In this document: in pieces, positions 18,631 through 27,413 of the stretch
Position numbering within the stretch: the stretch's first letter is position 1
Layout of the letters: each line of letters starts with the position of its first letter
NCBI GenBank assembly: GCA_949482135.1
Contig: CASYFC010000001.1
Span: 186,001-250,000, forward strand
Direction: 5' to 3'
Origin: an uncultured Clostridia bacterium
GTDB taxonomy: Bacteria > Bacillota > Clostridia > TANB77 > CAG-508
DNA: 64,000 nucleotides
Position numbers and translations under genes: made by a program
The notes under the pieces: model-generated
Seen by the model: the letters and a program-made list of their open reading frames with translations, nothing else
Database searches by the model: none
Told to the model about the DNA's origin: nothing

Positions 18631-18659
18631 ATTATATCACTTTTGTGATATTATGTCAA
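18631..18659 (-). promoter_or_regulatory. Consensus telA promoter with internal operator-like palindrome
   Basis: Minus strand TTGACA (18659-18654), 17-bp spacer, TATAAT (18636-18631). A perfect inverted repeat ATATCAC-TTTT-GTGATAT occupies 18634-18651, between and over the two boxes. Such a position suits a repressor. The regulator gene is not seen nearby. Confidence 0.7.
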
Positions 18660-18681
18660 TCTTTGTAAACATAATATTTTA

Positions 18682-18711
18682 AAAGAGCTATGTTTTTTTT
18701 CATAGCTCTTT
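18682..18711 (-). terminator. Terminator of secA
   Basis: 11-bp stem AAAGAGCTATG / CATAGCTCTTT with an 8-nt loop, followed by TTTTAAAATATT on the minus strand; 10 bp past the secA stop. Confidence 0.65.
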
Positions 18712-18721
18712 ACTTAATTAT

Positions 18722-21508
18722 TTATGTGTTTCTACCACAACAATTTTTATATTTCTTACCACTTCCGCATGGACATGGATCGTTTCTTCCAACTTTAGGT
18801 CCTTCATTTACAATTGGTTTTGCTTTTTCATTTGACGCACCATTTTGTGGTATATTTGATTCTCCAACAGCATTAATTGAAGACATCGCGCTACTATCTA
18901 AGCCTTCACCAGTTATACTTGCTGCTGCTTGCCTTTTTATGTCTTTATTTGCTTTAACAACATGCATCATTATTTTTGTAACTTCTAGTTGAATTTGATT
19001 TATCATGTCAGCAAACATATCTCCACCTTCAATTCTATATTGAACTACTGGATCTTTTTGACCATAAGCTCTTAAACCAATACCGTTTTTTAGTTCATCC
19101 ATTTCATCTATATGGTCCATCCATTTGCCATCTACAACTTTTAATAAGACCACTCTTTCAAGTTCTCTTATATCATCACCAAATTCTTTTTCTTTAGCTT
19201 CATAATTTTTAATTGCTTTATCTTTTAATTCTTGAACTAATTTATCACTTGAAATTTTTTCTTCTTTTAGTGCATCAATATCCGCCATATTCAAAGAAAC
19301 TTTGATTTCATTTAATAAAGATTCTTTATTAACCTTTCCTGAGTCTATTTCTTCTCTATAAGTATCTACTATCATTTCACAAGAGCTTTCTATCATGTTA
19401 ATAATGTTTTCTCTAATATCTGCTCCATCTAAAACACTCATTCTTTCTTTATAAATTAAATTTCTTTGAGTATTCATAACATCATCATAGCTTAAAATAT
19501 GTTTTCTTATTGAAAAGTTTCTACCTTCAACTTTACTTTGAGCACTTTCAATTGTTTTTGAAATAAGTCCATTTTCTATTGGTAAATCTTCTGGAATATT
19601 TCCTTTATCAAATACTTTTGTAATTAAATCTCCACCAAATATTTTTAATAAATTATCATCTAGTCCAAGATAGAATCTAGTTTCACCAGGATCTCCTTGA
19701 CGACCACTACGTCCACGTAACTGATTATCAATTCTTCTTGATTCATGTCTTTCTGTACCAATAATTTTTAAACCACCAGCAACTCTTACTTTTTCTTTTT
19801 CATCTTTTATTTCTTCATTAAATTTATTTTCTAATTCTTTAAATTTAGCTCTTGCTTCTAATATTTCTTTATCATCAGTTTCATTAAAAGCTGTTGCTTG
19901 CTCAATTAGTCTTTCTTCATATTGCATTTTTCTCATTTCTTGTTTTGCAAGATATTCACTATTTCCACCAAGCATAATATCAGTACCACGACCTGCCATA
20001 TTTGTTGCAATTGTAACAGCACCATATTTACCAGCTTGAGCAATTATTTCAGCTTCTTTTTCATGATTTTTAGCATTTAAAACTTCATGTTTTATTCCTT
20101 CTTTATTTAATAAAGAACTAATTTTCTCTGAATTTTCAATTGAAACTGTACCAACTAAAACTGGTTGACCTTTTTCATGTGAAGCTTTAATATCTTCTAT
20201 TACTGCTCTAAATTTTGCAGATTCGTTTTTATAAATTACATCTGTTTGATCATTTCTGATTAATGGTTTATTTGTAGGAATAGCAACAACATCTAAACTA
20301 TAAATTTCTCTAAATTCATTTTCTTCTGTCATTGCAGTACCTGTCATACCAGATAATTTTTCATACATTCTAAAATAATTTTGGAAAGTAATAGTTGCTA
20401 AAGTTTTAGATTCGTCTGCTATTTTTACACCTTCCTTTGCTTCAATTGCTTGATGTAATCCATCATTATATCTTCTTCCATACATAATACGACCTGTAAA
20501 TTCATCTACTATAAGCACTTCTCCATCTTTTACGATATAATCAATATCTCTTTTCATAATACCATGAGCACGTAATGCTTGATTTATATTGTGGACTATA
20601 TCAGAGTTATTTAAATCATTTAAGTTCTCTAATCCAAATTCTCGTTCTGCTTTTTCAATACCTTTTGCAGTCAATGTAGCAGATTTTGCCTTTAAATCAA
20701 CTATATAATCATATTTTTCATTATCTTCTATTTGTTCAAAATCTTTAACATCTTCTTCAATAATCACTTTAGCTTGTAGTTTTCTAACAAATGAATTCGC
20801 CTTTTTATATAAATCTGATGACTTATTTGCTCTACCAGAAATAATAAGTGGTGTACGAGCCTCATCAATTAAAATACTATCTATCTCATCTACAATGGCA
20901 TAATTTAGTCCTCTTTGAACCATTTCTTCTTTATGAATAACCATATTATCTCTTAGATAATCAAAGCCAAATTCATTATTTGTACCATAAGTGATGTCTG
21001 CTTGATAGGCAGTCTTTTTATCTTGGAAGGGCATTCTTCCATAAACAAGCCCAACAGATAGACCTAAAAATCTATAAATTTTACCCATCCATTCGCTATC
21101 TCTTTTTGCTAAATATTCATTAACTGTAACTACATGAACCCCTTTTCCTGTAAGTGCATTTAAATATACTGGTAATGTAGCAACTAATGTTTTTCCTTCA
21201 CCAGTTCTCATTTCAGAAATTCTACCTTGATGCAAAACTATACCACCTATTAATTGAACATCAAAGTGTCTCATTCCTAAAACCCTTTTTGAAGCTTCTC
21301 TAACTACTGCAAAAGCTTCTGGTAATATATCATCTAAAGATTTTCCTTTAGCTAACTCTTCCTTAAAATATTGTGTTTTGGCTGTTAATTCTTTATCTGT
21401 TAATTTCTCCATTTCTGGTTCTAAACTATTTATTTTTTCAACTATAGGCATAACTTTCTTTACTTGTTTTTCGCTATAGCTTCCAAAGATTTTACTAAAA
21501 AGTCCCAT
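18722..21508 (-). CDS. secA: Preprotein translocase ATPase SecA
   Basis: 928 aa, full length. It has Walker [15 protein letters not shown] near residue 100, the DEAD-type [13 protein letters not shown], the second nucleotide-binding half with [10 protein letters not shown], and [13 protein letters not shown]. The C-terminal zinc/SecB-type tail is [18 protein letters not shown]. It drives Sec-dependent export at the membrane. It is monocistronic, with a terminator after it. No in-frame CGG codon is used. Confidence 0.98.
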   Translation of the reverse strand: MGLFSKIFGSYSEKQVKKVMPIVEKINSLEPEMEKLTDKELTAKTQYFKEELAKGKSLDDILPEAFAVVREASKRVLGMRHFDVQLIGGIVLHQGRISEMRTGEGKTLVATLPVYLNALTGKGVHVVTVNEYLAKRDSEWMGKIYRFLGLSVGLVYGRMPFQDKKTAYQADITYGTNNEFGFDYLRDNMVIHKEEMVQRGLNYAIVDEIDSILIDEARTPLIISGRANKSSDLYKKANSFVRKLQAKVIIEEDVKDFEQIEDNEKYDYIVDLKAKSATLTAKGIEKAEREFGLENLNDLNNSDIVHNINQALRAHGIMKRDIDYIVKDGEVLIVDEFTGRIMYGRRYNDGLHQAIEAKEGVKIADESKTLATITFQNYFRMYEKLSGMTGTAMTEENEFREIYSLDVVAIPTNKPLIRNDQTDVIYKNESAKFRAVIEDIKASHEKGQPVLVGTVSIENSEKISSLLNKEGIKHEVLNAKNHEKEAEIIAQAGKYGAVTIATNMAGRGTDIMLGGNSEYLAKQEMRKMQYEERLIEQATAFNETDDKEILEARAKFKELENKFNEEIKDEKEKVRVAGGLKIIGTERHESRRIDNQLRGRSGRQGDPGETRFYLGLDDNLLKIFGGDLITKVFDKGNIPEDLPIENGLISKTIESAQSKVEGRNFSIRKHILSYDDVMNTQRNLIYKERMSVLDGADIRENIINMIESSCEMIVDTYREEIDSGKVNKESLLNEIKVSLNMADIDALKEEKISSDKLVQELKDKAIKNYEAKEKEFGDDIRELERVVLLKVVDGKWMDHIDEMDELKNGIGLRAYGQKDPVVQYRIEGGDMFADMINQIQLEVTKIMMHVVKANKDIKRQAAASITGEGLDSSAMSSINAVGESNIPQNGASNEKAKPIVNEGPKVGRNDPCPCGSGKKYKNCCGRNT

Positions 21509-21610
21509 ATGACTGCCTCCTTTAAGTATTTAAAATATACTTTTCAACTATATCACTAAATAGTAGATTTTGCAATAGACAATAAGTCAAAATTTGTCTA
21601 TCAACTTAAT

Positions 21611-21639
21611 TTGCAATTTATATCCCAAACTGATATAAT
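21611..21639 (+). promoter_or_regulatory. Sigma-A promoter of the 21.7 kb cassette
   Basis: TTGCAA (21611-21616), 17-bp spacer, TATAAT (21634-21639) with TGA upstream. Confidence 0.65.
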
Positions 21640-21694
21640 TAATATATAGGAACGTTTTGTCGGACATTTTTAAAATTCAGAAGGAGGAGAATTT

Positions 21695-21904
21695 ATGAAT
21701 ATGAATCTCATACCCCGGGTTAAAGCCATAGATAGTTTGCCGAAAAGTAAGCACTCTACTGAGGATCCCAACGAAAGACGTCGCCGTCAGCTTGGTCTTG
21801 TATATGGATGCACACACTCTACTTTCAGCCAAGTTCTCCAGAACACCCTTGAAATTTCAGAAGAAGGAAAAGGCGCTTTAGAGCAACAGAAAGGAGAAAA
21901 GTAA
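21695..21904 (+). CDS. Unknown 69-aa basic protein
   Basis: ATG 21695 (or 21701) follows AAGGAGGAG. The product is charged, with an Arg-rich stretch (NERRRRQLG) and two possible ligands in YGCTHST, and no membrane segment. I do not recognise it. Codon use differs from the flanking secA gene, including an in-frame CGG at 21716-21718. It is first of a two-gene plus-strand cassette with its own promoter and terminator, inserted between minus-strand host genes. Confidence 0.6.
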   Translation: MNMNLIPRVKAIDSLPKSKHSTEDPNERRRRQLGLVYGCTHSTFSQVLQNTLEISEEGKGALEQQKGEK

Positions 21905-21939
21905 CCAAAAACATCATCTGTAAGAAAGAGAGGGATTAA

Positions 21940-22158
21940 ATGAAAAAAAGAAAATTCGCTTTCGGAGATATATTCTCTATTATTTTTTCAATTTTTGCTG
22001 ATCTGTTTTTCATCGGTGCCACTATTGGTTGTTTCAGTGTATTCATTCAAAACCCGTCAATCTTTACTTTGATTGGATCTATTTTTGCAGCAATTATTCC
22101 TGGTCTTATCACCTATGGCATCACTGCTGCTTTAGTGGAGTTTATTCGAGGCAAGTAG
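21940..22158 (+). CDS. Small membrane protein, 72 aa
   Basis: Two hydrophobic helices (~residues 10-33 and ~42-65) with a basic N-terminus (MKKRKFAFG). It follows the 69-aa gene by 35 nt and has a GAGAGGG ribosome site. Family unknown. The pair resembles other small foreign cassettes in this window. Confidence 0.6.
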   Translation: MKKRKFAFGDIFSIIFSIFADLFFIGATIGCFSVFIQNPSIFTLIGSIFAAIIPGLITYGITAALVEFIRGK

Positions 22159-22191
22159 TTATGTATGAAAAAAAACCAAAATTTCTGAAGT

Positions 22192-22225
22192 AGACCCTAT
22201 GTAGAATTACATGGGGTCTGCTTTT
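22192..22225 (+). terminator. Terminator of the 21.7-22.2 kb cassette
   Basis: Stem AGACCC-ATGTA / TACAT-GGGTCT with mismatch, followed by a T-rich tail. Confidence 0.75.
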
Positions 22226-22298
22226 ATTTAAAAATTATTCATATTTAAATTATAGTTTCATATACTTTAATATAAATTTAACACAAAGGAGTTTTAAT

Positions 22299-22856
22299 AT
22301 GATTATTTACAATGTTAAATTAAACAAAAAATTTATATTTAAGTTTATCTTAATAATAATGTTAATTATATGCATCACTTTAGGAATTGTAGGTATATAT
22401 AATATTTATCAAAATATAAATAGAAACAAAGAATTTAATTTAATAGATGATTCTATTCCCTCTTCAGAATATGCAGAAATTGCAAAAGATAATTACACAA
22501 ATATTTTAAAACAGGTACATAATAATATTGATACATATATTGGTCAAAAAATTTCCTTTTCTGGATATATCTATAGAGTAAATGGCTTTTCTGATAATCA
22601 ATTTGTTCTAGCAAGAGATATGGATATAGGTAATCATCAAACTTTAATTGTAGGATTTTTATGTTCTTGCGATAATGCTCTTGATTACCAAACGTACACT
22701 TGGGTAAATATTAAAGGAGAAATCACCAAAGGAACTTATAATAATATAGCTACTCCCATTTTAAAAATAACCTCTATAGAATCTACTTCAAAACCAGAAA
22801 ATGCAACAGTTCCTCTTCCTGATGATGAATATGTTCCAACAGCAGTTATATATTAG
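22299..22856 (+). CDS. Membrane-anchored protein resembling the YcgQ/TIGR03943 C-terminal domain
   Basis: 185 aa. One transmembrane helix (~14-36) is followed by an extracytoplasmic domain. Residues ~80-165 recall the C-terminal half of TIGR03943/DUF1980 proteins (YIGQKISFSGYIYR, NQFVLARD, WVNIKGEITKG), probably an OB-like fold. The usual N-terminal multi-pass half and the partner permease are absent. Codon use is host-like with no CGG. Start ATG 22299 follows AAGGAG. It ends 1 nt before the convergent transporter gene. The family link is a motif-level impression. Confidence 0.6.
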   Translation: MIIYNVKLNKKFIFKFILIIMLIICITLGIVGIYNIYQNINRNKEFNLIDDSIPSSEYAEIAKDNYTNILKQVHNNIDTYIGQKISFSGYIYRVNGFSDNQFVLARDMDIGNHQTLIVGFLCSCDNALDYQTYTWVNIKGEITKGTYNNIATPILKITSIESTSKPENATVPLPDDEYVPTAVIY

Positions 22857-22857
22857 A

Positions 22858-23937
22858 TTAAATATCCATGATGGAATTTATTATCCCTTTATCTAGTGTT
22901 TCTGCAAATATATTTTTAATAATTATTAATACTATTGGTCCAATTAACAGACCCATTATTCCAATTAATTTGAACCCTGTATACATTGCGATTAAAGTAA
23001 ATATCGGATGAATTCCAATATTATTACTTACAAGTTTTGGTTCTAATAATTGCTTTAGTACAACAATAAAAATATATAATCCTATTACTGAAAAAGCTAA
23101 AGAATTATTAGAATTTAAAAAAAGTATAATACTCCATGGAATCATTACACTTCCTGCTCCAAGTATTGGAAGTGCATCAACAAATCCAATTACAATCGCC
23201 ATTAATATTGGATAATCAACATTCATACCAATAAGATAAAAAATATTTAATCCTGTAAGTACAACCATAAACGTAATTATACTCAAAATAATTTCAGCTT
23301 TTAAATAGCCTCCGAGTGAAGAGGTTATTTCTTTTGCATGTTTAGTTATTTTCCCTACCATCTTTTTTGACAAATGATGCTCCATTCTATCTAAAATATA
23401 GAACTTATCAGAAGTTATAAAATATGTTGCAAGTATTGTTATTATAACATTTATAAACATATTAGGTAGTGAAGTTATATAGTTTAAGATTTTTGTTAAA
23501 AAATCTTTTATATACTTGGCAAATGTATTTAAGTAATCCGTTGTAGTATCTTCAAAAATATTTATTACATCGTTTGATACTTTATACTTAGAAAAGTCAA
23601 AACTAGATACTTTTTCAGATATAAAATTTAATGTTTTTTCAAGATATACATTCAATCCTTCAAGCAAATTAGTAGTTTCTGCTACTAATCTTACTATTCC
23701 CCATACTAATAATGCAGCTATAATAACAAATATTGTAGCAAGTACAATTACACTACTAACTTTTCTGCTTAATCGAATCTTTTTATTTACAAATTTAATT
23801 ATAGGATCTATCATTATTGAAATTATATATGCAATTAAAAAAGGAATATAGAAAATAGTTAGTTTAAAAATTAATAAAAAACTAACTATAATCAATATTC
23901 CTATAATAAATTTTTTCAAAACAGATAAATAACTCAT
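22858..23937 (-). CDS. AI-2E/YtvI-type multi-pass membrane permease
   Basis: 359 aa with about eight transmembrane helices in the pattern of the AI-2E exporter superfamily (PF01594): two helix pairs at the N-terminus, a long central loop, then GFVDALPILGAGSVMIPW and a C-terminal GLLIGPI. In spore formers the YtvI branch is a sporulation membrane protein; others export small molecules or ions. The substrate cannot be told from sequence. Single gene facing the DUF1980-like gene. Confidence 0.8.
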   Translation of the reverse strand: MSYLSVLKKFIIGILIIVSFLLIFKLTIFYIPFLIAYIISIMIDPIIKFVNKKIRLSRKVSSVIVLATIFVIIAALLVWGIVRLVAETTNLLEGLNVYLEKTLNFISEKVSSFDFSKYKVSNDVINIFEDTTTDYLNTFAKYIKDFLTKILNYITSLPNMFINVIITILATYFITSDKFYILDRMEHHLSKKMVGKITKHAKEITSSLGGYLKAEIILSIITFMVVLTGLNIFYLIGMNVDYPILMAIVIGFVDALPILGAGSVMIPWSIILFLNSNNSLAFSVIGLYIFIVVLKQLLEPKLVSNNIGIHPIFTLIAMYTGFKLIGIMGLLIGPIVLIIIKNIFAETLDKGIINSIMDI

Positions 23938-24014
23938 ATTTATAACTCACCTATTTTGATTATATTCATAAAATATGAAAATATACATATTTTTTTGATT
24001 TTCTAATAAATTGT

Positions 24015-24665
24015 TTATATATTACAATATGGACACATTCCATTATTCATACTATACATATTTACATTACTATTTTGCATATTTGAATTCGGAAATTGTC
24101 TTCTAAAAAGTATTTCTCTTATAATAAGAATTTTAATAATATCTCTAAGTAAGTTATCATTTGAATTATTTGTGGAATTGTTTGAATTTTGAGTCACATT
24201 ATTTACTCTTGTAGTTGTACTACTTACATTTGTAGTATTATTGTTATTTGGATTTGTTTGTGAAACAGATGTTGTGTTAGTTTGAGCAGTAGTATTTCTC
24301 TCTCTAGTTGTTACTTGCTCAGGTTCATTTTCATAACTTATTTGTCCTTCTGTAATATTAAAAACAGTATCTACCATATTATCTAATATATCCTCATTTA
24401 AAAATTGACAATTACTATTTGCAACAACTTTAGATACAACAGGCATTAATATTCTATAAGTACTTGGATATAAAGTATTTATATTAGGTTGCTGTACTTG
24501 ATTAGAATACATATTAGAATTCTGATTCATATACATTCCATTATTCATCATTGGATTTTGCATATTTATATTATTCATTCCTACCCCATTATATGTATTT
24601 TGATTTGGAATTTGATTGTAAAAATATAAATCTTGCATATAGTTGTCATTTCCTGAATAAAACAT
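24015..24665 (-). CDS. Asn-rich protein, possibly spore-associated
   Basis: 216 aa, with Asn/Met/Tyr/Gln-rich ends and a compact middle (~66-110, YPSTYRILMPVVSKVV...). A basic amphipathic helix (DIIKILIIREILFRR) precedes a final CPYC motif. There is no signal peptide or membrane helix. Low-complexity Asn/Tyr-rich proteins with this layout occur among spore surface proteins of clostridia, but I cannot assign the family. AAAGGAGG ribosome site. Confidence 0.65.
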   Translation of the reverse strand: MFYSGNDNYMQDLYFYNQIPNQNTYNGVGMNNINMQNPMMNNGMYMNQNSNMYSNQVQQPNINTLYPSTYRILMPVVSKVVANSNCQFLNEDILDNMVDTVFNITEGQISYENEPEQVTTRERNTTAQTNTTSVSQTNPNNNNTTNVSSTTTRVNNVTQNSNNSTNNSNDNLLRDIIKILIIREILFRRQFPNSNMQNSNVNMYSMNNGMCPYCNI

Positions 24666-24740
24666 AATTTATACCTCCTTTAATATAGTATATGAGGTAT
24701 ATATTAAAATATTATCTTAAATTGTTATTTGTGTAAAAAA

Positions 24741-24771
24741 AGTGAAATTTAAGGAACGCCTAAATTTCACT
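24741..24771 (-). terminator. Terminator of murD (copy of the lysC terminator)
   Basis: Stem AGTGAAATTTA-GG / CC-TTAAATTTCACT on the minus strand then a T-run. The 23 bases at 24735-24757 are identical to 3061-3083. Confidence 0.8.
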
Positions 24772-24787
24772 CATATAAATAGTAATT

Positions 24788-26206
24788 TTATTTAACTATT
24801 TCTTTTACATATTGTTTAAAAGTTTCTCCTCTTTCAACAAAATTTTTAAACATATCAAAACTTGCACTTGCAGGAGAAAATAAAACTATATCTCCACTTT
24901 TAGTAATTTGATTTGCTGTTTGTACAGTTTGATATAAAGATTTACATCTATAAATTTCTAATTCTTTTTTCGTTTTTTTCAACTCTATATTTACAGCTTT
25001 TTCAATTTTATCTGAAGTTTGACCAAGAAGTATTAATGCTTTACAATTATCTACTATTGGTTTTCCTAAAGCAGTATAATCCAAGTTTTTATCATAACCA
25101 CCTGCAATTAATATAATGTTTTTTAATGCAAAAGCATTAAGACCTGCCATTGTTCTTGTTGGGCTTGAACTAACTGAATCATTATACCATTTAACTCTAT
25201 TCTTAGTTTCTTTTACTAATTCTAATCTGTGTTCAACACCTTTAAAATTAGTAAGTACATTATCTATTGATTCTTTTTTTACTAAATCCTTTGTAGCTAT
25301 TATTGCTGAACATGCATTTTCAAAATTATGAACTCCACGAAGTTTCATATATCTTGTGTCAAAAACATGTTTCCTTAAACCATTTTCGCAAATTTTTATT
25401 TTTCCATCTTCATTATCATAAATATATCCATCTGGAATTTTGTTCTTACTACTAAAGTATACAACATTTCCTGGTGCTTCGTTATAAAATTCTCTTGTAA
25501 TTTCATTATCATAATTTAAAATTAATAATCCGTTTTCATCTTGATATTTGAAAATATTCTTTTTAGCATCTATATATTCTTCCATGTCGCTATGAACATT
25601 TAAATGATTTGGTGTAATATTAGTTATTACAGATATTTTAGGACTTATCTTCATATTCATTAATTGAAAACTACTTAATTCTAAAACTAATATATCTTCT
25701 GGTAACATATCTTTTATTTTTGTAAATAGAGGAGTTCCAATATTTCCTCCTAAGTGACATGTATATCCATCTTCTTTTAATATTTCATAAATTAATGTTG
25801 TAGTAGTAGTTTTTCCATCACTACCTGTAACACCAATTACTAAACATGGTGCAAGTTCAATAACCATTTCTACTTCTGTTGTAATTATTGCACCTCTTTC
25901 TGCTTCTTCTATAAGTTCTGGCGTAGTTGGAAGACAGCTTGGACTACGAAATATAATATCAAATCCAACTAGATTTTCTAAATATCCTTTTCCAAAAAAG
26001 AATTTCATTCCATAATTTACAATTTTATCTAAGATATTTTTTTCAATATTGTCTATTTCTCTTCCATCAAACACTACCACTTCTGATTTATAGTCGTGAA
26101 GATAATCTATAAGTGGAATATTACTTACTCCAAGTCCTATAATAGCAACTTTTCTACCTTTTAGATAATTATTAAATTCTAATAATTTTTCATTTATGTA
26201 TTCCAT
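24788..26206 (-). CDS. murD: UDP-N-acetylmuramoylalanine--D-glutamate ligase
   Basis: 472 aa. The N-terminal Rossmann-like UDP-binding region has AIIGLGVSNIPL. The Mur ligase ATP loop is GVTGSDGKTTTT. The central domain has SSFQL and NITPNHLNVH, and the C-terminal domain has GVEHRLE, NDSVSSSPTRTMAGL and LIAGGYDKNLD. It adds D-Glu in cytoplasmic peptidoglycan precursor synthesis. No other mur genes are adjacent. The downstream terminator matches that of lysC. Confidence 0.95.
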   Translation of the reverse strand: MEYINEKLLEFNNYLKGRKVAIIGLGVSNIPLIDYLHDYKSEVVVFDGREIDNIEKNILDKIVNYGMKFFFGKGYLENLVGFDIIFRSPSCLPTTPELIEEAERGAIITTEVEMVIELAPCLVIGVTGSDGKTTTTTLIYEILKEDGYTCHLGGNIGTPLFTKIKDMLPEDILVLELSSFQLMNMKISPKISVITNITPNHLNVHSDMEEYIDAKKNIFKYQDENGLLILNYDNEITREFYNEAPGNVVYFSSKNKIPDGYIYDNEDGKIKICENGLRKHVFDTRYMKLRGVHNFENACSAIIATKDLVKKESIDNVLTNFKGVEHRLELVKETKNRVKWYNDSVSSSPTRTMAGLNAFALKNIILIAGGYDKNLDYTALGKPIVDNCKALILLGQTSDKIEKAVNIELKKTKKELEIYRCKSLYQTVQTANQITKSGDIVLFSPASASFDMFKNFVERGETFKQYVKEIVK

Positions 26207-26238
26207 TGTTGCACCTCCTTACTTATTAATATATTAAT

Positions 26239-26943
26239 TTATACGCCCACTGTCGCAGTTTCTACATAGTTTATATGATTTAGAACTTTTTTTGTAGATT
26301 CTAAAACAGTTTTACAATCTGTAACGTCTATTTCTCTTGTAATACTACTATATTCATAAAATCCAGCTTTCTTTTGGAGCTCATCTCTTCTTATTATATT
26401 TGCTTTTATTTCTTCTTCTGTTTCTTTGTTATTGTATTGAGAACATTTTCTTTTTACTCTTTCTTCTAAATCAGCTACAATAAAAAAATGATAATCACAA
26501 TCTGGATATATTTTCATTACACTTCTTCCAGAGACAATTACATTGCTCCTTTGTTTTAAATTGTCTATTAAATTTCTTGCAAATTTGAATAGATTTTTAT
26601 TATCTGCACTTCCTCCAACTGTTGATACTGCCATAGAGTTTTCTTTAGACTGTATTTCATCTTCATCTACTCTTTTATTATTTATATATATTATTGTTTC
26701 ATTATTTTCTATTTTTATTTGAATTTTAAATAAATCCATCATTTCTTTTATATCTAATTTTTTACCTTGCTTTTCTAACTCTTCTAATTTATTACCATTT
26801 TGTATCATGCTATATACAATAGCTCTATATAAATTTCCTCCATTTAACAATATAGTATTTGGCATTTTTTTTATAAGTTCTCTACAAATACTTGTTTTTC
26901 CAGCACCAACTAATCCTTCAATTCCAATTACAATATTTTCCAT
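26239..26943 (-). CDS. Cytidylate-kinase-like P-loop kinase
   Basis: 234 aa. It has P-loop GLVGAGKTS, LLNGGNLYRAI at the NMP-binding region and the Cmk-type VSGRSVMKIYPDCDYHFFIVA segment with the following REDs (EERVKRK, IIRRDE). The substrate is probably CMP/dCMP or another small phosphoacceptor; residues differ enough from Cmk that this is not certain. It lies upstream of murD, 32 bp apart, likely in the same transcript. Confidence 0.75.
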   Translation of the reverse strand: MENIVIGIEGLVGAGKTSICRELIKKMPNTILLNGGNLYRAIVYSMIQNGNKLEELEKQGKKLDIKEMMDLFKIQIKIENNETIIYINNKRVDEDEIQSKENSMAVSTVGGSADNKNLFKFARNLIDNLKQRSNVIVSGRSVMKIYPDCDYHFFIVADLEERVKRKCSQYNNKETEEEIKANIIRRDELQKKAGFYEYSSITREIDVTDCKTVLESTKKVLNHINYVETATVGV

Positions 26944-27156
26944 ATTTTCCCCAATCTTTTTATATTTTAACTATTAAAAATCCTTTTTATACATTATGCA
27001 TTATATCAGAGTTATGTTATTTCTTCAATACGATTTTTAGTAAATAAAGTATTGTTTTACACAATTTCTATTACTATTATATAATAAATATTATTTATTG
27101 TATAATTTGAAAAAAATAACAAATACTATGATTAGTCAAAGGAGGTGCTTTCTAAG

Positions 27157-27237
27157 ATGTCAAAGAAAAATAATAAATCAAAAGGTTCTAATTCAAACAA
27201 TAATAACAATAACAACGAAACATCAAAAAATAATTAG
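27157..27237 (+). CDS. 26-aa Asn/Lys/Ser-rich small protein
   Basis: ATG 27157 follows a strong AAAGGAGGTGC ribosome site. The product begins MSKKNNKSKGSN and contains a run of seven Asn. It is too polar to be a membrane protein. It has a TATAAT-like box upstream (TTGTATAAT near 27097) and shares the terminator at 27380. Possibly a small spore or RNA-binding peptide; no family is recognised. Confidence 0.45.
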   Translation: MSKKNNKSKGSNSNNNNNNNETSKNN

Positions 27238-27379
27238 TTCTAATTAATTTTTAAGTAGTGACTTTTTAAGCTTTACTTATTGTATTGAATAATGTTTAAC
27301 TACTTAGCTAAAACAAAAAATTCATTATACTTATTTTAAGTATTAGCAAAAGTACTGTTTAAATAGATACTATTTAAGA

Positions 27380-27410
27380 AAAACCTCTTCATTATTAGTG
27401 AAGAGGTTTT
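27380..27410. terminator. Bidirectional terminator between the 26-aa gene and uvrA
   Basis: Perfect 12-bp stem AAAACCTCTTCA / TGAAGAGGTTTT with a 7-nt loop. T-rich on both strands; 4 bp from the uvrA stop. Confidence 0.8.
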
Positions 27411-27413
27411 TTA

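Noticed and set aside
8547..18659. Prophage or integrative element
   Set aside because: There is no integrase, structural, replication or transfer gene, and no flanking repeats were seen.
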